IMG/VR virus record: IMGVR_UViG_3300009285_000507
Coordinates: 1-32,748 of that record
Source: a virus
Length of the DNA: 32,748 bases
Strand: one strand, 5' to 3'
Made by a program: the position numbers and the translations under genes. Below, one piece after another: positions 8,387-16,369 of the stretch. A model generated the notes under the pieces. It searched no databases and was not told the DNA's origin. It saw only the letters and a list, made by a program, of their open reading frames with translations. Every line of letters begins with the position of its first letter. Position 1 is the stretch's first letter.

Positions 8387-10498
8387 CTACTCCCCAATGT
8401 ACTTCATAGTGGTATAAATATTATTGAGAACAGCACACTGAGTAGGACCAACCGTAATGTCATCACTTGGAATACTCTGAGCGTACTCAATAGTGAACAC
8501 TGCACGGGTTGGGATATCATCAGTTGGGGTGCTACCATTGTAGTTAACATAAGCCTGAATAGTGCCTGTGGTGTAGTTGATATCATTATCGCCAGTGCCT
8601 GTGTCAACTGAATAGCGGGATGAAAGTGAACCATTATAGGTGATAACATTACCTGAGTAGTCATCCTGTGCAATAGGAGTACCATCTGCGCTAATCACCA
8701 ATGACCCTGGGACAATGGGGACATAGGTGTTGTAGTCAACGATCTGGTGGGTGTATGGAACACTCAACAGTGAGTTCTTAATGGTCTTTACTTGCTCACG
8801 ACTCTGCTTGTACTTTGCTGAGACAGTGTTACCACTTGGGATTGGTGTTGCAAACATTGCATTGATAACACCTGTGACATAATCAATGTTGCCAGAATTA
8901 ACTGTGTAAGGATGAGGAGTAACTGACAGGTACTCACCAGCTGTAACAATGCTACCAGCCCCATCATCCTTACCAACCATAACCCCATTTACGTACAGGT
9001 AGAAATTGCTCTTTGCTACTGGGAGTAGTGGCAGGGTGAACGAAGATACATTGCCTGAAGTTACAGTTACAGGCGAGTACACCTTCATGTCAACTTCAGT
9101 GTAGGTAATGCCAGAAGCTAGATTAGCCTGGCTGGTAACAACTGAGCGAATGATATCCTGGTTAAGTTCAGCTGCATCGTATGACAATGCATCACGCAAG
9201 GCAGTCTCAACATTAGTACGTGCAATGGTTAGATCCTGACCATAGCGCACATATGCATTCATGTCAACGTCAAACTTAATAATCGTTCCCTCATATGCTT
9301 CATAGCGGATTGAGATCATACCCTTGTCATAAAGGTTACCCAGAAGAGTTCCCTTGTCTGGCTTAGTCATACTGGCATCAGTTGACGAACCAAACAACCA
9401 CTCATCTGTAACAGCCTGTGGAACTCCCGTGTTGTCAAGCTTGCGGAGCAGATAGATATTTACACGATTGAACATGTCATAGTTAGGTGGGAACAGGTCA
9501 CGCTCTGCCTCAATATAAACCTTGTCCACACTGGTATCAAGCTTCAACAGTGCCTCATGGTCAAGCTTGGTAACTGCACGGTCACCAGTCTGGAACACAA
9601 GTGGAGCCAGTGACTTAATATCAGCTGCTGTTTCACGCTCAATACCACCTGTTGCAGGAGTAACATTGGAGCAGGTTAGCTGTGCATAGATTGCTCCAGT
9701 GCTGTCATAGATGGCATTGACAATACGTGTCAGGACACCAGTTGATGCAATGTTGCCCTCAAGACCCTTGGACACTAGGTACTCAATAGTGATGGTATCA
9801 CCCTGCTCTGGAATCTGGCCGAAGTCTCCGTCACCAAGCTTGACTAGGAGATACTTATTGGGGAGCTCATTTACCTCAAACGCCTGGAACTGAATCCCTT
9901 CCTTTGTTGCAGTGGGTAGTAGAGCATCAACCAGTTCCCATGCTGTGTCTGCACTGCCATGTGTTACGTACAGGCGAACACCAGTGTTCTCAATTACTGT
10001 GCTCTCAAGAACATAGGACTGACTAGCCTGACCTGAACTTGTGATCTGAACTTCATACAGGCTACCCTCAACGCAATTGATGTCTTTAAATGTCTCACCT
10101 GCATTGATTGAGGTGTCTTCATTGACAATAAACTTTAGGCTATTCTCGTCATCAGTTACAACTGTTCCACGTGGGATAATAATGTTATACCCATGTGCAG
10201 CTGGCAGAGTAAAACGAACTGTGCAGCTTGCTGATACACGCCGCTGTGGCTGGTAGTTCAGAAGCTTTGCTGCACGAACAATGGATGACTCAAGGCGAGC
10301 TGTGTCTAAGTAGCTCTCCTCAATTGCACGTTCAAGAGAGTAATGCATGACATCGCCAACATAGGCAAACAGTTCAATGAGTGTCTGACCAGTGCTACTG
10401 CGATAAGCATCAGTCCATGTGGGCTCTTTAGCCAACTGGTTAGATAGGTTCTTTACTAGATTATCAAAGCTGAATTCACTATATGGGATGTTAGGCAT
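8387..10498 (-). CDS. Baseplate J / T4 gp6-like wedge protein
   Basis: 703 aa, ATG at 10496-10498 with AGGAGA upstream that overlaps the stop codon of the gp25-like gene. The N-terminal ~110 residues carry the baseplate J signature: TLIELFAYVGDVMHYSLERA, then ESSIVRAAKLLNYQPQRR. This is followed by a beta-rich part and a DRAVTKLDHEALL segment seen in gp47/J proteins. The C-terminal ~250 residues are repetitive beta-strand sequence beyond the P2 J core. The protein should form the wedge ring around the hub. It sits exactly between the gp25-like and gpI-like genes, as in P2 (W-J-I) and T4-like phages. J-family identity is confident; the C-terminal extension is not assigned. Confidence 0.9.
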   Translation of the reverse strand: MPNIPYSEFSFDNLVKNLSNQLAKEPTWTDAYRSSTGQTLIELFAYVGDVMHYSLERAIEESYLDTARLESSIVRAAKLLNYQPQRRVSASCTVRFTLPAAHGYNIIIPRGTVVTDDENSLKFIVNEDTSINAGETFKDINCVEGSLYEVQITSSGQASQSYVLESTVIENTGVRLYVTHGSADTAWELVDALLPTATKEGIQFQAFEVNELPNKYLLVKLGDGDFGQIPEQGDTITIEYLVSKGLEGNIASTGVLTRIVNAIYDSTGAIYAQLTCSNVTPATGGIERETAADIKSLAPLVFQTGDRAVTKLDHEALLKLDTSVDKVYIEAERDLFPPNYDMFNRVNIYLLRKLDNTGVPQAVTDEWLFGSSTDASMTKPDKGTLLGNLYDKGMISIRYEAYEGTIIKFDVDMNAYVRYGQDLTIARTNVETALRDALSYDAAELNQDIIRSVVTSQANLASGITYTEVDMKVYSPVTVTSGNVSSFTLPLLPVAKSNFYLYVNGVMVGKDDGAGSIVTAGEYLSVTPHPYTVNSGNIDYVTGVINAMFATPIPSGNTVSAKYKQSREQVKTIKNSLLSVPYTHQIVDYNTYVPIVPGSLVISADGTPIAQDDYSGNVITYNGSLSSRYSVDTGTGDNDINYTTGTIQAYVNYNGSTPTDDIPTRAVFTIEYAQSIPSDDITVGPTQCAVLNNIYTTMKYIGE

Positions 10499-10508
10499 TA
10501 TCTATCTC

Positions 10509-10901
10509 CTAGAGAGAAACTTCTGCTACAAATTGTGCGCCGGTCATAATAACAGTGCAGGCAATCTTCATGTTCATTGAGTGTCCATCTGGATCAATGT
10601 CAACTACAATGTCATCAATGCGTGGGCGAGGATCCCACTTAGCTATCTCTTTCTGAATCATAGAGATAACAACAGTCTTCAGTTTTTCATCAGCTGCTTC
10701 AAATAGAAGTGAGCGAAGTGACGCACCAAAGTCACGGAGCATAGGGCGTTCACCACGCATAGTGGACAGAATATTTACAACGCTACCCTTGACAGCATCA
10801 ACTCCATAGGCGATAGTAATATTACCATCAATACCCGTGGAGAGAGTGTTGTTGACATCGGAGTACTGCATTAATCCTTTTACTTCATCTACTGTTGCCA
10901 T
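10509..10901 (-). CDS. gp25/P2 gpW-like baseplate wedge protein
   Basis: 130 aa, ATG at 10899-10901 with GAGG 6 nt upstream. It shows the compact GPW/gp25 fold signature: VKGSVVNILSTMRGERPML then RDFGASLRSLLFE, followed by a helix and an IDDIVVDIDPD strand. The usual length for the family is 110-140 aa. gp25 binds the sheath-initiator side of the baseplate wedge with gp6 and gp53 and starts sheath assembly. The neighbouring J/gp6-like gene begins within 11 nt of its stop, so the two are probably translated together. Confidence 0.93.
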   Translation of the reverse strand: MATVDEVKGLMQYSDVNNTLSTGIDGNITIAYGVDAVKGSVVNILSTMRGERPMLRDFGASLRSLLFEAADEKLKTVVISMIQKEIAKWDPRPRIDDIVVDIDPDGHSMNMKIACTVIMTGAQFVAEVSL

Positions 10902-10909
10902 TAGTACCT

Positions 10910-11338
10910 CTAAATCATCTCGTCTGGTGTTTTAAGCCAGGAGTCACTGAGTACTGAATATGTAGTAATTGACTTCTCTGTGTCATATTCAGTGTATAAG
11001 GAACTCTTTATATATAGCTCTGCATTAGCACCATCAAAGTATGGAACAAGATCAATCTTTGCTGCAACGTCTGAAATGAGTTCCAACCCTTCCTCACCAA
11101 GATTAAAGTACACAGTTAAGGTTATTGTATTAGAGCCATTTAGATAATTATCAGAGATGGTAATGTCCTCTATCTTGTTATCCCAATCACCAAAATAGGT
11201 ATCTACAAGATCACGGGCAGCTTCTGATACATGCTCCTTTATGGTTGGCATACCTTCCAGATGTGCATACCAAGCTGATTCTCTGCGTGGAGTGTTGTCA
11301 ACCCCGAGCTCACAATCTTCTAAATAGTTATCTTCCAT
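10910..11338 (-). CDS. Unrecognised small baseplate-module protein
   Basis: 142 aa from ATG at 11336-11338; a GTG one codon earlier is also open, but the GGGGTAAGGTG stretch fits the ATG better. The protein is acidic with no Cys pairs, signal peptide or membrane segment. An N-terminal acidic stretch and a helix (EHVSEAARDLVDTYF) are followed by alternating beta strands (ITISDNYL, TITLTVYFNL). I recognise no family. Its place between spike and gp25-like genes suggests a baseplate component or assembly factor, the slot where P2-like phages keep small accessory genes. A TTATACA box lies 35 nt upstream inside the spike gene, so it could have its own promoter. Confidence 0.75.
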   Translation of the reverse strand: MEDNYLEDCELGVDNTPRRESAWYAHLEGMPTIKEHVSEAARDLVDTYFGDWDNKIEDITISDNYLNGSNTITLTVYFNLGEEGLELISDVAAKIDLVPYFDGANAELYIKSSLYTEYDTEKSITTYSVLSDSWLKTPDEMI

Positions 11339-11342
11339 CACC

Positions 11343-12317
11343 TTACCCCATTAAAATAGTGGAACTTCCACCCTGTATAAGATGGTAGTGCGCAGGTGCC
11401 CCACCTATTTGCGGACCAGTAGCGTCGTCAATTCTTGCCACTCCCTTGGTACCACTATTGAAGTTCATTGCTGTAGCTGTGATATTCAGAGCATCTGTAA
11501 TATTAAGTGTGATAGGTCCTGCAATGGTAGCAGATCCACCAAAGAATGAAATGCTGGCAACCTGCAGAGCAAGTACCCCTGAGCTGGTAACATTGATTCC
11601 AGCTACTCCAGTAACGTTATTAGTTGCTGATGCTTCAGAGGTAATATCAACAGCCTTGGTGGTATCAGACGCTTCTATCTTTGTCTGCCTGCTTGCACCT
11701 GCGTACTCGTAGGAATCAGCTTCAGCTAGTGAGTATAGATCACCAGCTGCATGGAGGATAATGTCACCATCCTCGTTCATTACAATGCGGCTACCGGATG
11801 GATGACGAATCACTAGCTTCCTGTCCCCAGGGGTTTCATCCATCTCAAATAGGAACCCGCCGCTATTCTTTGCTACTGTTGACTTTGGATAAACTGTACC
11901 CACTGGGACTGAGGGTTCCGACCAATCTCCAGCATCAATCTTTGTTGCTTCCATATCGTCAGCAATGTCATCTGTCTCGCCACGACCACGCAGTGGACCA
12001 TCAGGCACATTGTTCTCCATGGCTGGAGCAGATGCAAAGTACACTGGCTGATAGATGTCACCGTTCTCAAAGAAGCACCATACCCATGAGCCAACTGGTG
12101 GAACAGCTATTACTCCCTGATCCTGTCCTACACCAAAGAAGAGTGGTGCAGCTGTGACAGCCCATGGAATATCATCCTTAGGGACTTCAGTGAAGGCAGG
12201 GTGAATACGAACACGGGCTCTACAGGCTTTAAGTGGATCATCAACAGCTACCACTTCTCCCCTGTAGTTCCCCCAGTAACGATCTTCTTTACGCTTAACT
12301 GTATATACTTTGCTCAT
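11343..12317 (-). CDS. Baseplate central spike (gp5/gpV-like OB-fold plus beta-helix)
   Basis: 324 aa, ATG overlapping the hub stop (ATGA). Residues ~15-100 form the gp5/VgrG-type OB-fold: YRGEVVAVDDP then CRARVRIHPAF, DIPWAVTAAP and a VAVPPVGSWVWCFFENGD-type strand pair. A linker (105-150) leads to GGFLFEMDETPGDRKL and RHPSGSRIVMNEDGD, the usual entry to the spike. The C-terminal ~130 residues are low-complexity Thr/Ala/Ile beta-repeat expected for a trimeric beta-helix, ending in APAHYHLIQGG near the tip, where a His-x-His metal site is typical of spike tips. Unlike T4 gp5 there is no lysozyme insertion; wall hydrolysis is supplied by the two upstream tail genes. It should sit under the hub trimer and puncture the outer membrane. 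Confidence 0.88.
   Translation of the reverse strand: MSKVYTVKRKEDRYWGNYRGEVVAVDDPLKACRARVRIHPAFTEVPKDDIPWAVTAAPLFFGVGQDQGVIAVPPVGSWVWCFFENGDIYQPVYFASAPAMENNVPDGPLRGRGETDDIADDMEATKIDAGDWSEPSVPVGTVYPKSTVAKNSGGFLFEMDETPGDRKLVIRHPSGSRIVMNEDGDIILHAAGDLYSLAEADSYEYAGASRQTKIEASDTTKAVDITSEASATNNVTGVAGINVTSSGVLALQVASISFFGGSATIAGPITLNITDALNITATAMNFNSGTKGVARIDDATGPQIGGAPAHYHLIQGGSSTILMG
11374..11380 (-). promoter_or_regulatory. Candidate late-promoter box TTATACA (inside spike gene)
   Basis: On the minus strand CTTATACAGGG ends 35 nt before the ATG at 11338, the same spacing as the intergenic copies at 25351 and 29034. Because this copy lies in coding sequence it could be chance. Confidence 0.3.
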
Positions 12318-13504
12318 AGAGTCACCAAGTTATTTCTCTTAACCTTTTCCTCACTTGGGTTTATGCATGACCTAGTGAGTGTGTAGCGACGATAGACACG
12401 ATCCTTGATAGCTGTGTTGATTGCGTATACAACCCAGAGTCCTGCGCTACCTTTGTTAATTGCAGATGAGCTATCAAATGGAATACTGAAGTCAACCACG
12501 TCTCCTATATGTATATTGGAAAGGGTCTCTGACAAGCACGAAATCTTCTGCATTCCAGTGAAACTTCCAGAAATAATATTCTTAACGTATGCTTCATGTC
12601 TACCCTTGTAACTGTTATCTGTATTGGTACCAAAGTATACGGAGATATTATCACCCTTGAGACGCTCTCTGCGGATGATTGAGTCGGGCAAAGTATCTCT
12701 TCGTGAACAATCTGTTATGTCGAATGGCTCAGTCTTGAACTGCTTCTTTGAGTAATCAAAGTACTGAGCTGTTGCACCACTAGCCCCAGACAGGTAGGAG
12801 CTCATGGTGTCATTCTCTGAGTCAATGCCTGCCACCTGCACAGAACGCACGTCTATGGCGTATGAGAGCCTCGCTGTGGGCTGCTTCTTGATAAGGTGCT
12901 CATAGGTGCAGTACGAGAACTTGCTGTCTCTATTGCCATAACAGAGCAGCCCAGTGCGATCCTGGATGGCTCTGGCGTTAGAGATGAGATGGCGAATCAT
13001 TGTAGCATTGTCCCAGCTAGCTTGGATCCAGGTCTGCCGGTCATCAGTTGACTCTACATCGCCGGTCTCAAAGCCCATGTCAGCAATGATATTCTGAAAC
13101 ACTTCGGAGCTGGTCTTGCTTCTGAATGCCCTTGTTATAGCTGGCTGGAACATTCCATCCTGTGCAATATGAACACAGTCAATATGATATAGGTATGCAT
13201 CTTTAATATGGGACGGAGTAACCTTAAAGTTGTAAACTAAGAATCTAACACCATTTATAAACTGACCCTCAGTAGCTATGTCAGGAGTATTCTGACCAAT
13301 GTATAACTCAACATTGTCATCTCCAAGAAGAGGGTACTGTTGATCAAAAATATTATTGTTATCAAGGTACTCTAGATGAAGTGTTGGAAGGAAATTATTT
13401 ATTGACTCAACAAGATACATTTTCTCAAGGTTGTGCGTATTGAGTGGTAATGGATTTCCCTCAACATATATTGATATTGCGTACTGCCCAAAGATACCTT
13501 GCAT
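12314..13504 (-). CDS. Baseplate hub protein (gp27/gpD-like)
   Basis: 396 aa, ATG at 13502-13504 coupled to the gp53-like stop (TAATG). It shows the hub fold of gp27, gpD and gp44 family proteins: an N-terminal beta barrel (NVELYIGQ, then FLVYNFKVTPSHIKDAYLYH), a helical SKTSSEVFQNIIADMGF motif that typically joins the two barrels, an IQASWDNATMIRHLI helix, and a C-terminal barrel ending in a YAINTAIKDRVYRRYTLTR strand set. The hub trimer links the tail tube to the spike encoded immediately downstream with a 4-nt overlap. Hub identity rests on layout plus the SSEVFQNI motif; confidence is high for role, moderate for the exact family. Confidence 0.8.
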   Translation of the reverse strand: MQGIFGQYAISIYVEGNPLPLNTHNLEKMYLVESINNFLPTLHLEYLDNNNIFDQQYPLLGDDNVELYIGQNTPDIATEGQFINGVRFLVYNFKVTPSHIKDAYLYHIDCVHIAQDGMFQPAITRAFRSKTSSEVFQNIIADMGFETGDVESTDDRQTWIQASWDNATMIRHLISNARAIQDRTGLLCYGNRDSKFSYCTYEHLIKKQPTARLSYAIDVRSVQVAGIDSENDTMSSYLSGASGATAQYFDYSKKQFKTEPFDITDCSRRDTLPDSIIRRERLKGDNISVYFGTNTDNSYKGRHEAYVKNIISGSFTGMQKISCLSETLSNIHIGDVVDFSIPFDSSSAINKGSAGLWVVYAINTAIKDRVYRRYTLTRSCINPSEEKVKRNNLVTL

Positions 13505-13824
13505 TATGTGCTTACCCTGTATAGATTAAAGAACTTATATACATTATCAATATCAGGAACTATCAGCTCAAGCCCTGAGTACAGATTCTCAAATGGGTCT
13601 ACAATACCATTCACTAAACAAAGGTACCACCATAAATATTCAGTTCCGTAAACCTCTCTAGCTATTCTATCAGGAGCAGACAGATCTTCTTGCTTAACCT
13701 TATAGATCTGTATGTTTAGAAAATCATAGGACAAGTTATTAATTGGGTTGTATAGGTAATCCCTCTCCCAGAATTCGTCAACCTTCACCCTAGAGTAAAA
13801 TCGGTCTCTCCCATATTCATTCAT
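13504..13824 (-). CDS. Baseplate wedge gp53-like (LysM-type) protein
   Basis: 106 aa, ATG at 13822-13824 with AAAGGAG ten nt upstream. The sequence AREVYGTEYLWWYLCLVNGIVDPF followed by GLELIVPD is the characteristic gp53/LysM pattern (Y-G---YWW-I---NGI-DPF, then L-IP). The N-terminus (DRFYSRVKVDEFW) also fits wedge gp53 relatives. The usual function is to clamp adjacent baseplate wedges. It is shorter than T4 gp53 (196 aa), with only the LysM-like core. It is translationally coupled to the hub gene. Confidence 0.8.
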   Translation of the reverse strand: MNEYGRDRFYSRVKVDEFWERDYLYNPINNLSYDFLNIQIYKVKQEDLSAPDRIAREVYGTEYLWWYLCLVNGIVDPFENLYSGLELIVPDIDNVYKFFNLYRVST

Positions 13825-13826
13825 TT

Positions 13827-14783
13827 CTAAAGAACTCCTTTAAAAATACGAGTAGCAACTTCTATTGCACTCGTATAGTCCTTCTTCATATCTTCTACGC
13901 TGTTACTTATATTTGTCGCCTGCTCCTTAGCCTGTGCAACTGTAGGTAGAATACGCTCACCTGGAAATGGGCTCTTTTGTTTTTTACCAAATATATCTCG
14001 TGCGTACTCACGGATAACTGCATTTCTAGTACCAAATGTAAACGAGCAAGTTGCACTTTGTGGTAGAGCAGCACTACTACTGGACTCTCCAGCACTCTCA
14101 AGGAATGCAGACTTGCAAAGTGTGGTCGAGAAAGTGCTTCGCACAGATATAGGAACAATGTCAGCAAATGTAAAGTAGTCTGCTATCTGAACATAAAAAT
14201 CAATAGGACTTATTGTTATGGCCTCACCGCCAAGTGCAGTTGACGTAAGCGGATCCTGCAGTATTCTTGAAGCACTTATAGGAGGGGATGTTATCATATT
14301 TAAAAGCTGTATTGGTCTATAAACATCCCAGTAAGGATCAGTCTTTGTGAAAAACTGAAGAGGTAAAGTTATATCCATAGGAGCAGATCCAGTAAAAACT
14401 CTGCGTGTAAGATAATAACTCGGCCCTGTTTTTGTGTAAATCCCTCTTCCAAAGTAAGGAGTTGTCCAACCAAATAAAGCATTGCCAACTCCAGTATTAA
14501 CCTCTTTACCAGTAAGTGCACTAAGCACTGTGCTAGCTAGGTTTAGAGCTGACTGAGTATAACTTGAGGACGTTCCAAATGAAAACTCTTGTGGGAGGTA
14601 GGCTTGGAGCTTAACGTACTCTGTAGATTCCATTGTGCTATTTGATATACGCTTACCCCATTGATCAACATCTTCAAAACCATCTATGTTCCTGAAAAAT
14701 AAGGTTACACCTTTTCCAGCATTTCTTGTCTCTGAATTGTCTGCACCAAAAACTGAACTTTTATTTGCTGTCTGTAGTCCCAT
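13827..14783 (-). CDS. Probable baseplate tube-cap/tube-initiator protein (gp48/gp54-like position)
   Basis: 318 aa, ATG at 14781-14783 with GAGG 6 nt upstream. No catalytic motif. The N-terminus is glycine/serine rich, the middle has beta strands (APMDITLPLQFFTKTDPYW then PIQLLNM and SPIDFYVQIADYFTFADIVPISV) and the C-terminal ~60 residues form a charged helix. The strand FYVQIADYFTFADIVPISVRSTF resembles tube-fold proteins where two strands build the inner barrel. Its slot, between the tail-lysin genes and gp53/hub, matches T4 gp48-gp54. I do not recognise the family with certainty; the role is inferred from synteny. This part of the operon is visibly more AT-rich than the sheath and tube genes. 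Confidence 0.45.
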   Translation of the reverse strand: MGLQTANKSSVFGADNSETRNAGKGVTLFFRNIDGFEDVDQWGKRISNSTMESTEYVKLQAYLPQEFSFGTSSSYTQSALNLASTVLSALTGKEVNTGVGNALFGWTTPYFGRGIYTKTGPSYYLTRRVFTGSAPMDITLPLQFFTKTDPYWDVYRPIQLLNMITSPPISASRILQDPLTSTALGGEAITISPIDFYVQIADYFTFADIVPISVRSTFSTTLCKSAFLESAGESSSSAALPQSATCSFTFGTRNAVIREYARDIFGKKQKSPFPGERILPTVAQAKEQATNISNSVEDMKKDYTSAIEVATRIFKGVL

Positions 14784-14791
14784 TAGTCGCC

Positions 14792-16369
14792 TCAGTTAAC
14801 AAAGACTATTGTGCTATCATCATAGTCTATAAAAATATCAGAATTATTAACTACTTCTGTGTTATTCTTTATGGTTAAAGAACTTGAGCTCTGCGGCATA
14901 TCTGGCTGCAGCAATGGCATACCGGGGTACTCTGAGAATGTTGGACTTAGAGATGACATTGAATCCCCAGACTGGCTAGAGTACCTGGATCTAACTTGAT
15001 CAACATACTGAACTATAGAGGGTTCATTGCCATTTCCCTGGTTCCTGGTAAATCTTCTCTCTGACCTCCATCCAGTATGTACTGCTGCGTAGTCAGCTGC
15101 TGCACTGCCAGCATACCAAGCTATAGACACCATATCCCAATCATGGTATCTATTAAAGTACTGACCCATTTTAAATCTAGCAACCCTATTTTGATTAGCT
15201 GGAGTTCTAGGGGAGTTCGCTGGTAAACCAGCTTCCCTCGACCACTCAGGCCAATTAGCAGGCATTATTTGAAATAAACCATGCGCCCCAGTTCTTGTGT
15301 TTATTGCAGAGGAGTTACCACCACTCTCCTGCCCAGATATAGACGACATATACTGTTGCAGTGTAACATTTCTAGATCTAAGATAAGGATTATTCTGTAG
15401 AATATCCCTTGTGACATCCTCCTCATTACTTGTGGTGGCCAATGATTCAGCATTGAGTAATACATCCACAATTACAGCAACTGGCCAAGACAGTATAAAT
15501 CTTGCAACCTTTAGTGCTGCTCCAGATGAACCTGCAATAGCTGACCCAATACCAGGTATAACTATATTAAACTTCTTAGTTGCATATCTTGCTATAGCAC
15601 TAAAGTTAATGGCTCTTGAGTTCACAAGAACTTTCTCAAGGAATTCAATAAGTTTAAGCCCGGCATTTCTCCCAAAGTTTCTTGTCAAAACATACACAAC
15701 TCTAAGTGCTCTATACCCAAAAGCCTGAACTACCTTAAAGATTCTCCTGATTATTTCCCACTCAAATATCTCTTTAATATAGTCCCACATAGAACTATTG
15801 GTGTCATTAGAATCTTGTGTGTCTATTTCTTCCTGCTCTTCTCTGTCTCTTTTACTTGATTTTACATCATCAGTGCTACACACCTCAAGTAGCTGGTCAA
15901 GTAAACCTGGGATAGTATCAACAGTTGCTTCCTCAATTGAGTCCTCGCGCAGCTCTTCATCAAGCATGAGCTTCTCACTATACGGAGTGGTGTCACTTAG
16001 CATACCCCTGGAACCACGTCTGCCTGAGTTTATTGAGCTTAAAACGGAGTGTATCTTAAGGAGTGATCTCTCTGGAGTACCCTCAATAAGAGCCCCTGTA
16101 TACGAGCTCCTAGCCATGTAGAATGGGCTACTGAGCAGGGAGAAGCTCTTATCAAGGATATTGAATAGATCCTTGGATTTCTCAGGGATGTACACTGGAT
16201 CAACAGAGGAGTCCTCTTGTTGAGGTGAGTTTGCTACGCTATTATTTAGTTCTACCCTGTTCTCTAGTTGCTTCCTGAGATTGGTATATAGTATATCAAC
16301 ACGGTAGGAAAACTCCATGTTCCCTGCTACAAGGTCTTTAAATGCCTTGACAACATCGGTGTTAGCCAT
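14792..16369 (-). CDS. Tail-associated lytic transglycosylase (SLT domain) with hydrophobic segment
   Basis: 525 aa, ATG at 16367-16369, immediately after the stop of the previous gene. Residues 1-200 are charged and helical. Residues ~265-302 form a long hydrophobic Gly/Ala stretch, a possible membrane-inserting helix. From ~335 there is a Slt-type lysozyme fold: SGQESGGNSSA with predicted catalytic Glu348, then GAHGLFQIMP and SIAWYAGSAA, then YVDQVRSRY. The C-terminal 60 residues are Ser-rich. This is a virion enzyme for local peptidoglycan cleavage during injection, comparable to lysin domains on tape-measure or pilot proteins. It follows the M15-peptidase protein, giving the tail glycosidic and peptide-cleaving activities side by side. 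Whether it is a second tape-measure subunit or a separate tail lysin cannot be told from sequence. Confidence 0.8.
   Translation of the reverse strand: MANTDVVKAFKDLVAGNMEFSYRVDILYTNLRKQLENRVELNNSVANSPQQEDSSVDPVYIPEKSKDLFNILDKSFSLLSSPFYMARSSYTGALIEGTPERSLLKIHSVLSSINSGRRGSRGMLSDTTPYSEKLMLDEELREDSIEEATVDTIPGLLDQLLEVCSTDDVKSSKRDREEQEEIDTQDSNDTNSSMWDYIKEIFEWEIIRRIFKVVQAFGYRALRVVYVLTRNFGRNAGLKLIEFLEKVLVNSRAINFSAIARYATKKFNIVIPGIGSAIAGSSGAALKVARFILSWPVAVIVDVLLNAESLATTSNEEDVTRDILQNNPYLRSRNVTLQQYMSSISGQESGGNSSAINTRTGAHGLFQIMPANWPEWSREAGLPANSPRTPANQNRVARFKMGQYFNRYHDWDMVSIAWYAGSAAADYAAVHTGWRSERRFTRNQGNGNEPSIVQYVDQVRSRYSSQSGDSMSSLSPTFSEYPGMPLLQPDMPQSSSSLTIKNNTEVVNNSDIFIDYDDSTIVFVN

Noticed and set aside
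10993-10999. Further TTATACA copies inside coding sequence (10993, 19301)
   Set aside because: They lie 76-91 nt from the next start codons, not at the 32-35 nt spacing, so they are treated as chance.
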